Below, piece after piece: positions 7,856 to 16,814 of a stretch of DNA of 64,000 bases. The position numbers and the translations under genes are program-made. The stretch comes from Paramesorhizobium deserti (GTDB lineage: Bacteria > Pseudomonadota > Alphaproteobacteria > Rhizobiales > Rhizobiaceae). The stretch's first letter is position 1; every line of letters begins with the position of its first letter. A model generated the notes under the pieces. The model searched no databases. It had not been told where the DNA came from and saw nothing but the letters and a program-made list of their open reading frames with translations. The stretch lies in the NCBI RefSeq assembly GCF_001558695.1, contig NZ_LNTU01000038.1, positions 124,001-188,000 of the forward strand, given 5' to 3'.

Positions 7856-9697
7856 CTACTCTGCGGCAGGCAGCAATATGCCGGGCTGCGCGCCCGAAAA
7901 CGTCTTGAAATGAAGTGGCTGCATCGAAACGTATCCGTTGCGGGCTTCGAGCACATGCGAATAGACGTTCTCGCCGTTTTCGAATGTCGGCAGCTTCTCT
8001 TCATGCATGACGCTGATGACGATGGCATCGGGGCAGCGTGCCTTCAGCGCCGCATGGAAACGCCTTTTGGAGGCCGGATCCAGCGCCCCCGCCGCTTCGT
8101 CGAGAAAGATGATGGAAGGCTTGTGCAGCAGGATGCGGGCCAGCACGACCTTCTGTTTCTGTCCGCCCGACAATACGATGTCCCAGGGGGAGCCGCCGGC
8201 ATCGCCATCGTTCATGCGTTCGATAAACTCGCCGAGATCCGCTTCATGAAGAACGGCGGCGACCGCGAGATCGCTGAACATGTCCGCATCATCGGGCAGG
8301 CAGATGATCTGCTTCAATGAAACCGCCGGGAACTTCGCTTCCTGCGGAGCATAGATGGAGGTTGCATTCTGCGGATAGATGACATCGCCGGTGCCATAGG
8401 GCCAAAGACCGTTTAATGCCTTGAGGAAGGAGGTCTTTCCCGAGCCGGAATCGCCCCGCATATAGACCCAGTCGCCGCCGCGCATGTTGATGATGCCGGA
8501 GCGCAGGAACGGCGCCTCGCAATCCTGCCCATGCATGAGGGTCAGATTGCGGATCGTCAGGCCGAACCGGGGATGCTGCTGCGCGAAGGTGAAGCGGCTT
8601 ATGCCGGAGCGGGCATAAAGTTCGGCTGGTTCCTTCGCATTCTCGATGGCTCGCGCGAGACCGGTCACGCGATTTGCATTGGCGCGCAGATTGGCGATAT
8701 CGGGCATGACCTGGATGAGCCAGGAGCAATCGTTGATCATGCCCGCGACCAACTCCGCGCCGGTCACATAGTTGCGGAAGCTGACGGCGCCGTTCATGTA
8801 AGGCAAAAGACCGGGAATATAGGCGACGATACGATTGGAGAGAAAACCATATGCCGAAGAAAAGGCAAGATAGGTTGCGCTGAACCAGTTGAGCCGGTTC
8901 CAGGTGCTGTTGACATCCCTGTAAAGGCGGTTGTTGACCGAGCGTTGCACGGCCTCGCCATTCGATGCGGAAATCTGGAAACTGCGCCGCAAAAGCGTCG
9001 TCCATTCACCGCGGAAAGAGCCTTCCGCCTGCTGTATGCCGAGATTGAGCCGTTCCAGCCTGCGCCCGATCTTGATCGCAATCAGCATGCCAAGCGGCAC
9101 ATAGATGATGATGGCGGCAAAAGCCAGAACGGCGCCGGCGTAGGAGCCGAGAAATTCCAGCCCGCGGACTTCCGTGGAGATTTCCAAAAGCTTCTGACCG
9201 ACAAAGAAGGCGGACAGAAATACGCCGACGAGGCCCATGACGAGGCCAATGACGCTACCGGTCATGCCTTTGATCGATTCCTGCAGGCGCTGGTCGATAT
9301 TGTCAGGCAGGTCTTTGCCCTTGCCCTGCTGCAAATGGAAATGGGTGTGGTTGCCGTCGAGCAGCGCATCGGAAAAGCGGTCGTTCAGCCATTTGCGCCA
9401 TTGGCGATGCAACGTCGCAGACAGGAAATGGCGAAAGCCGACAAGCAGCACGTCTTTTGCCAGCATCAGTGCGATCAGGACGCCGGCATTGGCCACAATC
9501 GCGAGGAGCGGATCTTCCGCCGAGGCGCTCGCGACATTGACGATGGAATTCATCATATGGCCGGAAGCTTCCGCCACCCAGACGGTGGTTTTGCTGACAA
9601 AAGCCGTCAGAAGGAAAATCGCAGCGGTGAGAGCCCAGGCTTCCTTCCAGCGCTCCGACATCCAATAGGCGCACATCAGCCCCCGAAAAGACGTCAT
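7856..9697 (-). CDS. BacA/SbmA-like ABC transporter, fused membrane and ATPase domains
   Basis: A half-transporter of about 613 residues with an ABC_membrane_2/SbmA_BacA-type transmembrane domain followed by an ATPase. The C-terminal domain has Walker A MRGDSGSGKTSFLKALNGLW, a Q-loop after it, signature LSGGQKQKVVLARIL and Walker B SIIFLDEAAGALD, and ends VISVMHEEKLP. Relatives (YddA, Rv1819c, BacA-related proteins) move cobalamin, antimicrobial peptides or very-long-chain lipid precursors. I prefer the ATG at 9697 (MTSFRGLM...), because residues between it and the more distal in-frame start at 9814 are polar and unlike the family. It is convergent with the GntR gene and probably transcribed alone. 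Substrate unknown. Confidence 0.85.
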   Translation of the reverse strand: MTSFRGLMCAYWMSERWKEAWALTAAIFLLTAFVSKTTVWVAEASGHMMNSIVNVASASAEDPLLAIVANAGVLIALMLAKDVLLVGFRHFLSATLHRQWRKWLNDRFSDALLDGNHTHFHLQQGKGKDLPDNIDQRLQESIKGMTGSVIGLVMGLVGVFLSAFFVGQKLLEISTEVRGLEFLGSYAGAVLAFAAIIIYVPLGMLIAIKIGRRLERLNLGIQQAEGSFRGEWTTLLRRSFQISASNGEAVQRSVNNRLYRDVNSTWNRLNWFSATYLAFSSAYGFLSNRIVAYIPGLLPYMNGAVSFRNYVTGAELVAGMINDCSWLIQVMPDIANLRANANRVTGLARAIENAKEPAELYARSGISRFTFAQQHPRFGLTIRNLTLMHGQDCEAPFLRSGIINMRGGDWVYMRGDSGSGKTSFLKALNGLWPYGTGDVIYPQNATSIYAPQEAKFPAVSLKQIICLPDDADMFSDLAVAAVLHEADLGEFIERMNDGDAGGSPWDIVLSGGQKQKVVLARILLHKPSIIFLDEAAGALDPASKRRFHAALKARCPDAIVISVMHEEKLPTFENGENVYSHVLEARNGYVSMQPLHFKTFSGAQPGILLPAAE

Positions 9698-9898
9698 CTG
9701 CGATACGGCAGATCGCTCCCGTGCATGTGAGGAATGGTGTGCACCCCGCCGGCTGTCCTTCAAACGGTACCTCGTTTCGCTACGACCATAACGCATTATA
9801 ACATATTGCAACAAACAGTGTTTAACGCAATGTTAATAATCCACACAATTCGGGAGCATGTTTGAAGGCTGGTGTAGGGTGGCGCCGTGCGCTGGACC

Positions 9899-10792
9899 TC
9901 AGGCGCCTGCCTGCGCGGCACCAGATGTCTTTGACCGTCTGAATTTTGCCGCGAAGGCCGTGGCTTCCTGCAGGCGGTCCGCGTCGAGGCCAGTCCGGTA
10001 TCCCAGCCGCTCCATCAGCGCCTCGACCTTGCAGGTATCGACATTCCCTTCCGCGCCGGGGGCATAGGGACAGCCGCCCAGCCCGGCGATCGCGCTGTCG
10101 AACACCCGCAATCCCAATTCAAGGCTGATCTCTATGCTTTCGCCGGCCCGCCCGTTGGTGTCGTGGTAATGGCCGGCCAGCCGTTCGGCGGGCGCGATGT
10201 CGAGCACCGCGTCGAGCATGGCTGAGATGGTTTCGGGCCGCCCCTTGCCGACGGTATCCCCCAGGCTCACCTCGCGGCAGCCTAGCGCCAGCAGGTTTTC
10301 GGTGAGGCGCGCCACGGCGTCCGGCGCGATCGGTCCCTCATAGGGGCATTCCACGACGCAGGACACGTAGCCCCGCATGGGAATGCCGGCCGCGCGCGTC
10401 GCCTCCGCCAGCGGGCGAAAACGTTCCAGGCTTTCGGCGATGGAGCAGTTGATGTTCTTGCGGCTGAAGGTTTCCGATGCGGAGGCGAAGATGGCGACCT
10501 CGTCGGCGCGCGCCGCGACTGCCGCTTCGAAGCCCTTGAGGTTGGGTGTCAGCACGGAATAGACGACATCAGGCCTGCGCCGGATGCGTGCCATGACCTC
10601 CGACGCATCAGCCATCTGCGGAACCCATCGGGGCGAGACGAAGCTTGTCGCCTCGATCCGGGCGAAGCCGCATTCGCCCAGCATGTCGATCAATTCCACC
10701 TTCCGCGCGGTCTCGACGAAATTCGCTTCGTTCTGCAGGCCGTCGCGCGGGCCGACCTCGACGATTGTGACGTCCCTGCCCATATCCGTCAC
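9899..10792 (-). CDS. mvaB: Hydroxymethylglutaryl-CoA lyase
   Basis: A 297-residue TIM-barrel enzyme that cleaves HMG-CoA to acetoacetate and acetyl-CoA. It has the N-terminal VGPRDGLQNE motif (active-site Arg-Asp), the metal-binding AGHYHDTNG motif and the catalytic cysteine loop GLGGCPYAPGAEGN. Length matches bacterial HMG-CoA lyases. It overlaps the dctM stop by 4 bp and closes the block mvaA-dctP-dctQ-dctM-mvaB on this strand. Together with the degradative HMG-CoA reductase it completes mevalonate catabolism. The alternative role in leucine degradation is less likely because no leucine-pathway genes are nearby. Confidence 0.93.
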   Translation of the reverse strand: MTDMGRDVTIVEVGPRDGLQNEANFVETARKVELIDMLGECGFARIEATSFVSPRWVPQMADASEVMARIRRRPDVVYSVLTPNLKGFEAAVAARADEVAIFASASETFSRKNINCSIAESLERFRPLAEATRAAGIPMRGYVSCVVECPYEGPIAPDAVARLTENLLALGCREVSLGDTVGKGRPETISAMLDAVLDIAPAERLAGHYHDTNGRAGESIEISLELGLRVFDSAIAGLGGCPYAPGAEGNVDTCKVEALMERLGYRTGLDADRLQEATAFAAKFRRSKTSGAAQAGA

Positions 10793-12099
10793 CGCATCCG
10801 TTCAGGCAGCCAGGTCACGAGATCCGGCAGCGCGACGCAGATCAGCAGCCCGACCATCTGCAGCAGGAAGAAGGGCAGAATACCGCGATAGACCGTCGTC
10901 ATGCTTATGTTTTTCGGCAAGGTGCCCTTGATGTAGAAGAGCGTGTAGCCGAAGGGCGGGCTGATATAGCCCATCTGGATCGTCAGCGCGAAGAGTACGC
11001 CGAACCAGATCTGGTCGAAGCCGTAGAACTGGATGACCGGCAGGAAGACCGGAACCGTCAGCAGGATGATGCCGATCTCGTCGAGCACGGTGCCGAGGAA
11101 GACGAGGATCAGCATCATCAGCGCCAGCACCACATAGGGATTGGCGTCGAGCCCCTCGAGCAACCGGAAAAGCGTATCGGCGCCGCCGAGTCCGGTGAAG
11201 ATGGCGACATAGGCCTTGGCGCCGAGGGTGATCCAGAGGATCATGCCGGTCGTCTTCGCCGTGCCGCGCGCGCAGTCCCACAGGGTTTCGCGGGTCAGGT
11301 TGCCGCGCAGAAGCGCCGCGATCGCGGCTCCGAGGACGCCGACGGACGCAGCTTCCGTCGGCGTCGCCACGCCGAAGAAGATCGAGCCTAGCACCATGAC
11401 GATGATCATCGAGGGCAGGATCAGGGTTTTCAGCGAGGCGAATTTCTCCGCCCAGGTCGCGCGCCGTCCGTCGTCACGGGCCGGGATGGCCTTGGGATTC
11501 AGAAAGCCCGTAACCACGATATAGCCGATATAGAGGAGGCCCAGCAGGATGCCGGGCACGATGCCGGCGATCAGCATCTTGCCGATCGAGACCTGCGCGG
11601 TCACCGAATAGACGATGGTCAGCACCGAGGGCGGAATGAGGATGCCGAGCGTGCCGGAGGCGCATATGGTGCCGGCGGCGAGCTTCGGATCATAGCCGCG
11701 TTTCAGCATTTCCGGCAGCGCCAGTATGCCCATCGCCGTGACCGCGGCGCCGACAACGCCGGTCATCGCGGCCATGACCAGGCAGATGACGACCGTGCCG
11801 ATCGCAAGCCCGCCCCGAACCCGGCCGAACCAGAGCTCCATGGCGGTGTAGAGGTCGCGGATGACATCGGACCGCTGCAAGAGCAGCGCCATGAAGATGT
11901 AGAGCGGAATGCCCAGCAGCGCCTCGGAATGCATCGTGTCGAACATCTGCAGGACGAGCACGACGAGCGCATTCGAATCCCAGAAGATGACGGTGAAGAG
12001 CACCGACAGGCCACCAAGCACGAAGGCGACGGGCAGGCCGGCCAGCAGGAAGAGGCTCAGACCACCGAACATGACGATGAGGATTTCGGTCGAGGACAT
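10789..12099 (-). CDS. dctM: TRAP transporter large permease (DctM)
   Basis: The 12-TM subunit of a TRAP transporter, 436 residues from the ATG at 12099 (MSSTEILIVMFGGLSLF). A longer in-frame extension to 12276 overlaps dctQ and reads as non-membrane sequence, so I reject it. Conserved DctM features include GIPLYIFMALLLQRSD, the glycine-rich GVVGAAVTAMGILALPEM and ASGTLGILIPPS. Its start overlaps the dctQ stop (TGATG), indicating coupling. It uses the sodium gradient to import an organic acid, here most likely mevalonate, by location between mvaA and mvaB. Confidence 0.92.
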   Translation of the reverse strand: MSSTEILIVMFGGLSLFLLAGLPVAFVLGGLSVLFTVIFWDSNALVVLVLQMFDTMHSEALLGIPLYIFMALLLQRSDVIRDLYTAMELWFGRVRGGLAIGTVVICLVMAAMTGVVGAAVTAMGILALPEMLKRGYDPKLAAGTICASGTLGILIPPSVLTIVYSVTAQVSIGKMLIAGIVPGILLGLLYIGYIVVTGFLNPKAIPARDDGRRATWAEKFASLKTLILPSMIIVMVLGSIFFGVATPTEAASVGVLGAAIAALLRGNLTRETLWDCARGTAKTTGMILWITLGAKAYVAIFTGLGGADTLFRLLEGLDANPYVVLALMMLILVFLGTVLDEIGIILLTVPVFLPVIQFYGFDQIWFGVLFALTIQMGYISPPFGYTLFYIKGTLPKNISMTTVYRGILPFFLLQMVGLLICVALPDLVTWLPERMR

Positions 12100-12635
12100 C
12101 AGATGGCGGCCTCCGGATCGGCATCCCTGTCGGCGAGGGCGGATGGGTCGAAGAGAATGCGAAGCCATTCGACCGTCGCCTGGAGGCCGAGAAGCACCAG
12201 CGCCACCGGGATGAAGAGCTTGACCGGCCAGATCGGCGGGTTCCATGAGGAATAGGAGGTCTCGCCATATTCCCACGCCTGCGCGGCGAAGGGCACGGCG
12301 TAAATCAGCAGGATTACCGAGAACGCGATGATGATCGGGTAATTGACGAGTTCGAGAAGACGCCGCACGCGGGGCCCTGCCGCGTGCTGCACGAGGTCGA
12401 GGCTCACATGGCCGCGCTCATGCAGGAGATAGGGGCCCACCAGCAGGAAATAGGGTCCGAAGACCAATGTCGCCAGTTCCATCGCCCATGAGGAGGGGGC
12501 GTTGAAGACATAGCGGGAAACGACAGCGAACAACATCGCCGGCACGATGACGAACATCAGCAGGCTCGCGGCCTGGAAGATGAATCTGTTGAGCGCGGTG
12601 ACCGCGTCGTAAAGGATTTGAACCGGTTTTGGCAT
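12099..12635 (-). CDS. dctQ: TRAP transporter small permease (DctQ)
   Basis: A 178-residue, four-helix membrane protein of the DctQ family. The stretch AVVSRYVFNAPSSWAMELA is the characteristic R-Y-x-F-x-x-P-x-x-W-x-x-E motif, and HERGHVSLDLV follows at the expected place. It lies between dctP and dctM in the usual order and overlaps dctM by one base. The small subunit scaffolds the large permease and docks the binding protein. Confidence 0.9.
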   Translation of the reverse strand: MPKPVQILYDAVTALNRFIFQAASLLMFVIVPAMLFAVVSRYVFNAPSSWAMELATLVFGPYFLLVGPYLLHERGHVSLDLVQHAAGPRVRRLLELVNYPIIIAFSVILLIYAVPFAAQAWEYGETSYSSWNPPIWPVKLFIPVALVLLGLQATVEWLRILFDPSALADRDADPEAAI

Positions 12636-12696
12636 GATCGCTCGACGGCTGGGAACGGGTGGGGCGCGCTGTCGTTGGCGCGCCCGCGGGAAGGCG

Positions 12697-13746
12697 CTAG
12701 GTCAGGAGACCGAGTTCTTTCATCTGCGCGATCTGGCTGTCCAGTATCTTGTTGGCGAGCTCATCCTCCTTGGCAGCGCTCCGCCATGCCTCGACCGCCC
12801 TGGCGCGGTTGGCGGCCACATCGGCATCGTCGAGTTCGATCACCGTCACGCCCTGCTCCTTGAAGGCAGCCAGCGCGCTTTCATCGGTCTTGGTCTTGTT
12901 CGCCTGATAGGCGTCGGAAATCTCCTTCGCCGCGTCCGCCAGCGCCGTCTTGAAGTCATCCGGCAGGGCATCGAACGCCGCCTTGTTGGCGACATAGGAC
13001 GTGGCCGTCGTCGGCTGGTGGACACCGGGCAGGATGATGTATTTCGCCACCTCGGCGAGACCGGCGTCCAGGTTGGCCTGCAGGTCGCCACGATCCGCGA
13101 TATCGATCAATCCTTTGTCGAGACCGGAATAGACTTCGGCCGTCGGCAGCGGCGTCACCGCGACGCCGAAGGCGCCCATGACCGTCGAGGCAAGGCCGGT
13201 GAAGCGGCCCTTCTTGCCGTTGAAATCGGCGATCGTGCGGATCTCGACCTTGGAATGGATCGGTTCCTGGTCGTAAATCGTCGGTGCGATGTAATGCAGG
13301 CCGGCGGGGGCATAGGATTCGCGCGCCATCTCGATGCCGCCGCGATCGTAGAACCATGCGGCGTAGTCCTCCGACTTCTTGTAACCGAAGGGAATCGTGC
13401 TGGTGAAGGCGTGGGCGGGGATCTTGCCCGCCGTATAGCCGTCGAAGGTCTTCATCATCTGGAAAGCGCCGCCGCGCACCGCATCGAAGGACTGCGCGGG
13501 CGGCACGATCTGACCGGCCGAGAACAGTTTCAGCTCGAAGGCGCCGCCGGTTTTCTCGGCCACCTTCCGCACGAACATTTCCTCGTATTGCTGCGGCGTG
13601 GTGCCGCCGTCCCAGAGCGACTGAATGCGCCAGGACACCTTGCTGTCTTGCGCGATCGCCGGGGTCGCGAGCCTGGTCGCCGCGACGGCGGCGACGCCGC
13701 CGACCGTGAGTTGCAGCAGCGAACGCCGTGAAATGTCGATTTTCAT
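12697..13746 (-). CDS. dctP: TRAP transporter substrate-binding protein (DctP)
   Basis: Periplasmic solute receptor of 349 residues. It starts with a twin-arginine signal (ISRRSLLQLTVGGVAAVAA, then a run ending AIAQ), so export is probably by Tat. The mature part has DctP-family features: the FELKLFSAGQIVPP stretch, the FTGLASTVMGAFGVAVTPLP region with the conserved substrate-coordinating arginine expected near KGRFTGL, and TAEVYSGLDKGLIDIADRG. Context (mvaA upstream, dctQM and mvaB downstream) makes mevalonate the likely ligand; mevalonate-binding TRAP receptors are, from memory, known in other proteobacteria. Confidence 0.9.
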   Translation of the reverse strand: MKIDISRRSLLQLTVGGVAAVAATRLATPAIAQDSKVSWRIQSLWDGGTTPQQYEEMFVRKVAEKTGGAFELKLFSAGQIVPPAQSFDAVRGGAFQMMKTFDGYTAGKIPAHAFTSTIPFGYKKSEDYAAWFYDRGGIEMARESYAPAGLHYIAPTIYDQEPIHSKVEIRTIADFNGKKGRFTGLASTVMGAFGVAVTPLPTAEVYSGLDKGLIDIADRGDLQANLDAGLAEVAKYIILPGVHQPTTATSYVANKAAFDALPDDFKTALADAAKEISDAYQANKTKTDESALAAFKEQGVTVIELDDADVAANRARAVEAWRSAAKEDELANKILDSQIAQMKELGLLT

Positions 13747-13849
13747 TGTCTACCTCCCTTTATTAAGAAAATTCCCGCTCCGTGGAGCGCCTCCTGTGGT
13801 GAGCCTTAGGCCCGATGGCGTAGCGTCTCCTCCCACGAGCCGCCATCCG

Positions 13850-15151
13850 TCACGGATGCCGCAACGCCTCCAGCAGATCCCGCGCCCTTTCAACGCGAAC
13901 GTCGTGGTTTGCCGCAAGCTCCCTCGCCACCGTCTCGATTTCCGCACCGACGGCGCCGGCCACGATGGCGATGTTGCGGGCATGAAGCGCCATGTGGCCG
14001 CGCTGGATGCCTTCCGTCGCCAGCGCCCGGATGGCCGCCATGTTCTGCGCGAGACCGAGCGCCACGCAAAGCTGCGCCAGTTCGGCGGCGGAGCTGATGT
14101 TCAGTATTTTCAACGCCAGCTTTGCCAGCGGATGGGTCTTCGTCGCGCCGCCGACGATGCCGACCGCCATGGGCAGCTCCAGCGTTCCGACAAGACGCCC
14201 GTCCTTGTGCTTCTCCCACGTCGTCAGCGAGGTGTAGTGGCCCTTGCGCACGGCCCAGACATGAGCGCCGGCCTCGATCGCGCGCCAGTCGTTTCCGGTC
14301 GCGACGATCAGCGGATCGATGCCGTTCATGATGCCCTTGTTGTGGGTCGCGGCCCGATAGGGGTCAATCGCGGCGAACCGGTAGGCTTCGACCATGCGAT
14401 CGATGATCTCCTCGCCGGACAGTTCCTTCGCGGCCAGTGCGTCAGGCGTGATCGCCACGCGCGCCCGCGCCAAGCGCAGGTCGGCGAGATTGGAGAGGAT
14501 CCGCAGCCGCACCGTGCCACTGGTCAGTTCCTCGACCAGCGGCGCCACGCGCTCCGCCATGGTGTTGACCGTGTTGGCGCCCATCGCGTCACGAACATCG
14601 ACGATCAGGTGCATGACCGCCATGGCGCCGCCGGGCGTTTCGGGGAAGACATGCACCTCGATGTCGCGGCAGCCGCCGCCGAGTTCGACAAGAACCTTGT
14701 CGCAGGCATTGGCTGCGGCGATGATCCTGTCGCGCTCGGCAAGGATCTTGAGGCGCGCGCCATGGGGATCGGAAAGTCCGACGATCTGCACCTGCGCCCG
14801 CATCAGCGGCGGGGTCACGGAGGTCTCGAAACCGCCGCAGCCGCGCACGATGCGCGCCATGAAGGAGGCGGCGGCGATGATCGAGGGCTCCTCCACGGCC
14901 ATGGGGATGATGTAGTCGCGGCCGTTCACGGTGAAGTTCGCGGCAACGCCGAGTGGCAGCTCGAAGGTGCCGACGACGTTCTCGATCATGCCGTCGGCGG
15001 TTTCGACCGGCAGGGCGCCAGGTTCGGCGAGCAGCGCCGCCTCGTCCTCGCCGAGGCCTGTTGCCTCGACCACCTTCCGCCACCGCTGCTGCGGCGTGAG
15101 GTTGCGGAAACCTTCCAGACGCGAGTTCGCGACGCCCGACTGCGCTTTCAC
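13850..15151 (-). CDS. mvaA: Degradative (class II) hydroxymethylglutaryl-CoA reductase
   Basis: A 433-residue enzyme that oxidises mevalonate plus CoA to HMG-CoA with NAD in the catabolic direction. It aligns closely by eye with Pseudomonas mevalonii Mva[18 protein letters not shown], the catalytic glutamate in [37 protein letters not shown], the catalytic lysine in [12 protein letters not shown], aspartate in ATGNDWRA, and histidine in GHMALHARN. The start is a GTG at 15151 preceded by GGGAGGA; the more upstream ATG codons have no SD and would add about 30 unrelated residues. First gene of the mevalonate block; 103 bp separate it from dctP, with a small hairpin (13776-13789) between. Confidence 0.95.
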   Translation of the reverse strand: MKAQSGVANSRLEGFRNLTPQQRWRKVVEATGLGEDEAALLAEPGALPVETADGMIENVVGTFELPLGVAANFTVNGRDYIIPMAVEEPSIIAAASFMARIVRGCGGFETSVTPPLMRAQVQIVGLSDPHGARLKILAERDRIIAAANACDKVLVELGGGCRDIEVHVFPETPGGAMAVMHLIVDVRDAMGANTVNTMAERVAPLVEELTSGTVRLRILSNLADLRLARARVAITPDALAAKELSGEEIIDRMVEAYRFAAIDPYRAATHNKGIMNGIDPLIVATGNDWRAIEAGAHVWAVRKGHYTSLTTWEKHKDGRLVGTLELPMAVGIVGGATKTHPLAKLALKILNISSAAELAQLCVALGLAQNMAAIRALATEGIQRGHMALHARNIAIVAGAVGAEIETVARELAANHDVRVERARDLLEALRHP

Positions 15152-15230
15152 CTGTATCCTCCCATATCGGTCTTCCCGGCGGCCTGTCCTTGAACTCATG
15201 CACGCCGACTTTTCCGCAAGCTCGCAATAT

Positions 15231-15280
15231 TGTACCATCATCGCAAGGTACAGTTTGCGGCTTTACCGATTAAATGTACC
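15231..15280. promoter_or_regulatory. TGTACC half-site array between mvaA and the MocR regulator
   Basis: Three copies of one hexamer lie in the 161-bp divergent gap: TGTACC at 15231-15236, GGTACA (inverted) at 15247-15252, and TGTACC at 15275-15280. The first two form an inverted repeat with 10 bp between; the first and third are direct repeats 44 bp apart, close to four helical turns. MocR regulators commonly bind direct or inverted repeats in their divergent promoter, so this is a strong candidate operator. Confidence 0.55.
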
Positions 15281-15312
15281 AGTCGAATTTCGGGGACAGT
15301 TGGAGTGCCGCG

Positions 15313-16716
15313 ATGTCGGGCGAGGAGAGCAAGGCCGAACAGATCACGGCGCGCATTGCGCTTTCGATCGACGAAGGGGTGATGCCGAAAGGCACGCGGC
15401 TGCGCTCGCTCAGAGCCGCCGCCGCGACCTATGGCGTGTCGAAGAACACGGTCGTCGAGGCCTATGACCGGTTGATCGCGCGCGGTTATGTCGAGCCGCG
15501 CCACGGCGCCGGGTATTTCGTCACCGGCATCCGCCCGCGAACGGAAGACCCGGTCACGGCACGCCTGGTGGAGGCGGTCGATATCGCTACGCTGCTGCGC
15601 GAGCAGCTGGAGCACAGTTTCACGGTGAGGCTCGGCGAAGGACGCCCACCGGCGGAATGGGTGGAGCGGTCCGTGCTCAAGAGCCACATCCGCAACATCG
15701 CCAGCGGACAGCGCGGGCTCTTCGAGCATGCCTATGAGAGCCCGATCGGCTTCGAGCCGCTGCGCGAAACGCTGTCGCGCATGCTTGCCGAACGCTCCAT
15801 CGCGGTCAGACCGGAACACATCCTCCTGACGCTCGGCGCCAACCACGCCTTCGACCTGATCATCCGGCAGTACCTGCGCGCCGGCGATGTGGTGCTCACC
15901 GACACCCCAGGCTACTATCCTCTCTTCGCCAAGCTCAAGCTCGCCGGCATCCGCATGGTCGGCGTCCAGCGTGGCGCCGAGGGGCCGGACCCCGACGATC
16001 TCGCCCGCAAGGCGCAGGCGAGCGGCGCACGCTTCTTCTTCACGCAATCGCTCGCTCATAATCCGACCGGAGGGTCGCTGACGCTCGGCCGCGCCCACGA
16101 CATACTGAGGATCGCCGAGAACCTGGATTTCATGGTGGTGGAGGACGACGCCTTCGGCGACCTCATGCCGCCGAGTGCCGCCCGTCTTGCTGCCCTCGAT
16201 CAGTTGCGGCGGGTCATCTATGTCGGCACTTTCGCCAAGATTCTGTCGGCGAGTCTGCGCGTCGGCTATGTCGCCGCCTCGCCGGAGATCATTGCTCATC
16301 TCGTCAACATGAAGATGCTGACCATCGTCAATTCCTCCGGCTATGTGGAGCGCATCGTCCATGCCGTCCTGAACGACGGCCATTACCGCCATCACCTCAA
16401 GCGGCTCAACGGACGGGTCAAGGAGGCACAGCTTTCCGCCGTCCGCATTCTGCGCAAGCTCGGCCTGCGGCCCGAGATCGAGGAGACCGACGGCTACTAT
16501 ATGTGGGTCGCGCTTCCGCAGGGCGTGGACGACATCGAACTGACGCGCCGCGCGGCGCGGGAGAGCATCTTCCTGGCGCCGGGTTCGGTGTTCGAGATCG
16601 GCGGCGGGTCCGGTGACCGTCGCTTCCTACGGCTTAACGTCGCATATGTTTCCGACACCCGCTTTCACGAATTCGTCCGCCGCGAACTCGCGTCCCCGTT
16701 TGGCGCACCGCCATAA
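15313..16716 (+). CDS. MocR-type regulator (GntR winged helix fused to PLP aminotransferase domain)
   Basis: A 467-residue regulator from the ATG at 15313, which has GGAG 7 bp upstream; an earlier in-frame ATG at 15274 falls inside a repeat of the promoter and lacks an SD. Residues 1-80 are a GntR-type winged helix (LRSLRAAAATYGVSKNTVV, ARGYVEPRHGAGYFV). The rest is a fold-type I aminotransferase domain with HNPTGG and a probable Schiff-base lysine in YVGTFAKILSASLRVGY. It is divergent from mvaA, so it probably activates the mevalonate genes and represses itself. The effector need not be PLP-linked amino acid chemistry; that is open. Confidence 0.9.
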   Translation: MSGEESKAEQITARIALSIDEGVMPKGTRLRSLRAAAATYGVSKNTVVEAYDRLIARGYVEPRHGAGYFVTGIRPRTEDPVTARLVEAVDIATLLREQLEHSFTVRLGEGRPPAEWVERSVLKSHIRNIASGQRGLFEHAYESPIGFEPLRETLSRMLAERSIAVRPEHILLTLGANHAFDLIIRQYLRAGDVVLTDTPGYYPLFAKLKLAGIRMVGVQRGAEGPDPDDLARKAQASGARFFFTQSLAHNPTGGSLTLGRAHDILRIAENLDFMVVEDDAFGDLMPPSAARLAALDQLRRVIYVGTFAKILSASLRVGYVAASPEIIAHLVNMKMLTIVNSSGYVERIVHAVLNDGHYRHHLKRLNGRVKEAQLSAVRILRKLGLRPEIEETDGYYMWVALPQGVDDIELTRRAARESIFLAPGSVFEIGGGSGDRRFLRLNVAYVSDTRFHEFVRRELASPFGAPP

Positions 16717-16814
16717 GCAATCGGCACGCGCCGGCAATCACCTGCAGCCGATGAACGCCGCCACAGCCACGCGCTCAACTGACCGCTTTGGGGCAGTCGT
16801 CAGTACCGACTGCA

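Noticed and set aside
9823-9837. TTAAC-N5-GTTAA inverted repeat between mvaB and the BacA-like gene
   Set aside because: Short, AT-only arms in an AT-rich gap; could easily arise by chance and no regulator is adjacent.
13625-15193. 522-residue plus-strand frame antisense to mvaA and dctP
   Set aside because: No recognisable protein; it is a shadow of the class II HMG-CoA reductase, whose catalytic motifs are all present on the minus strand.
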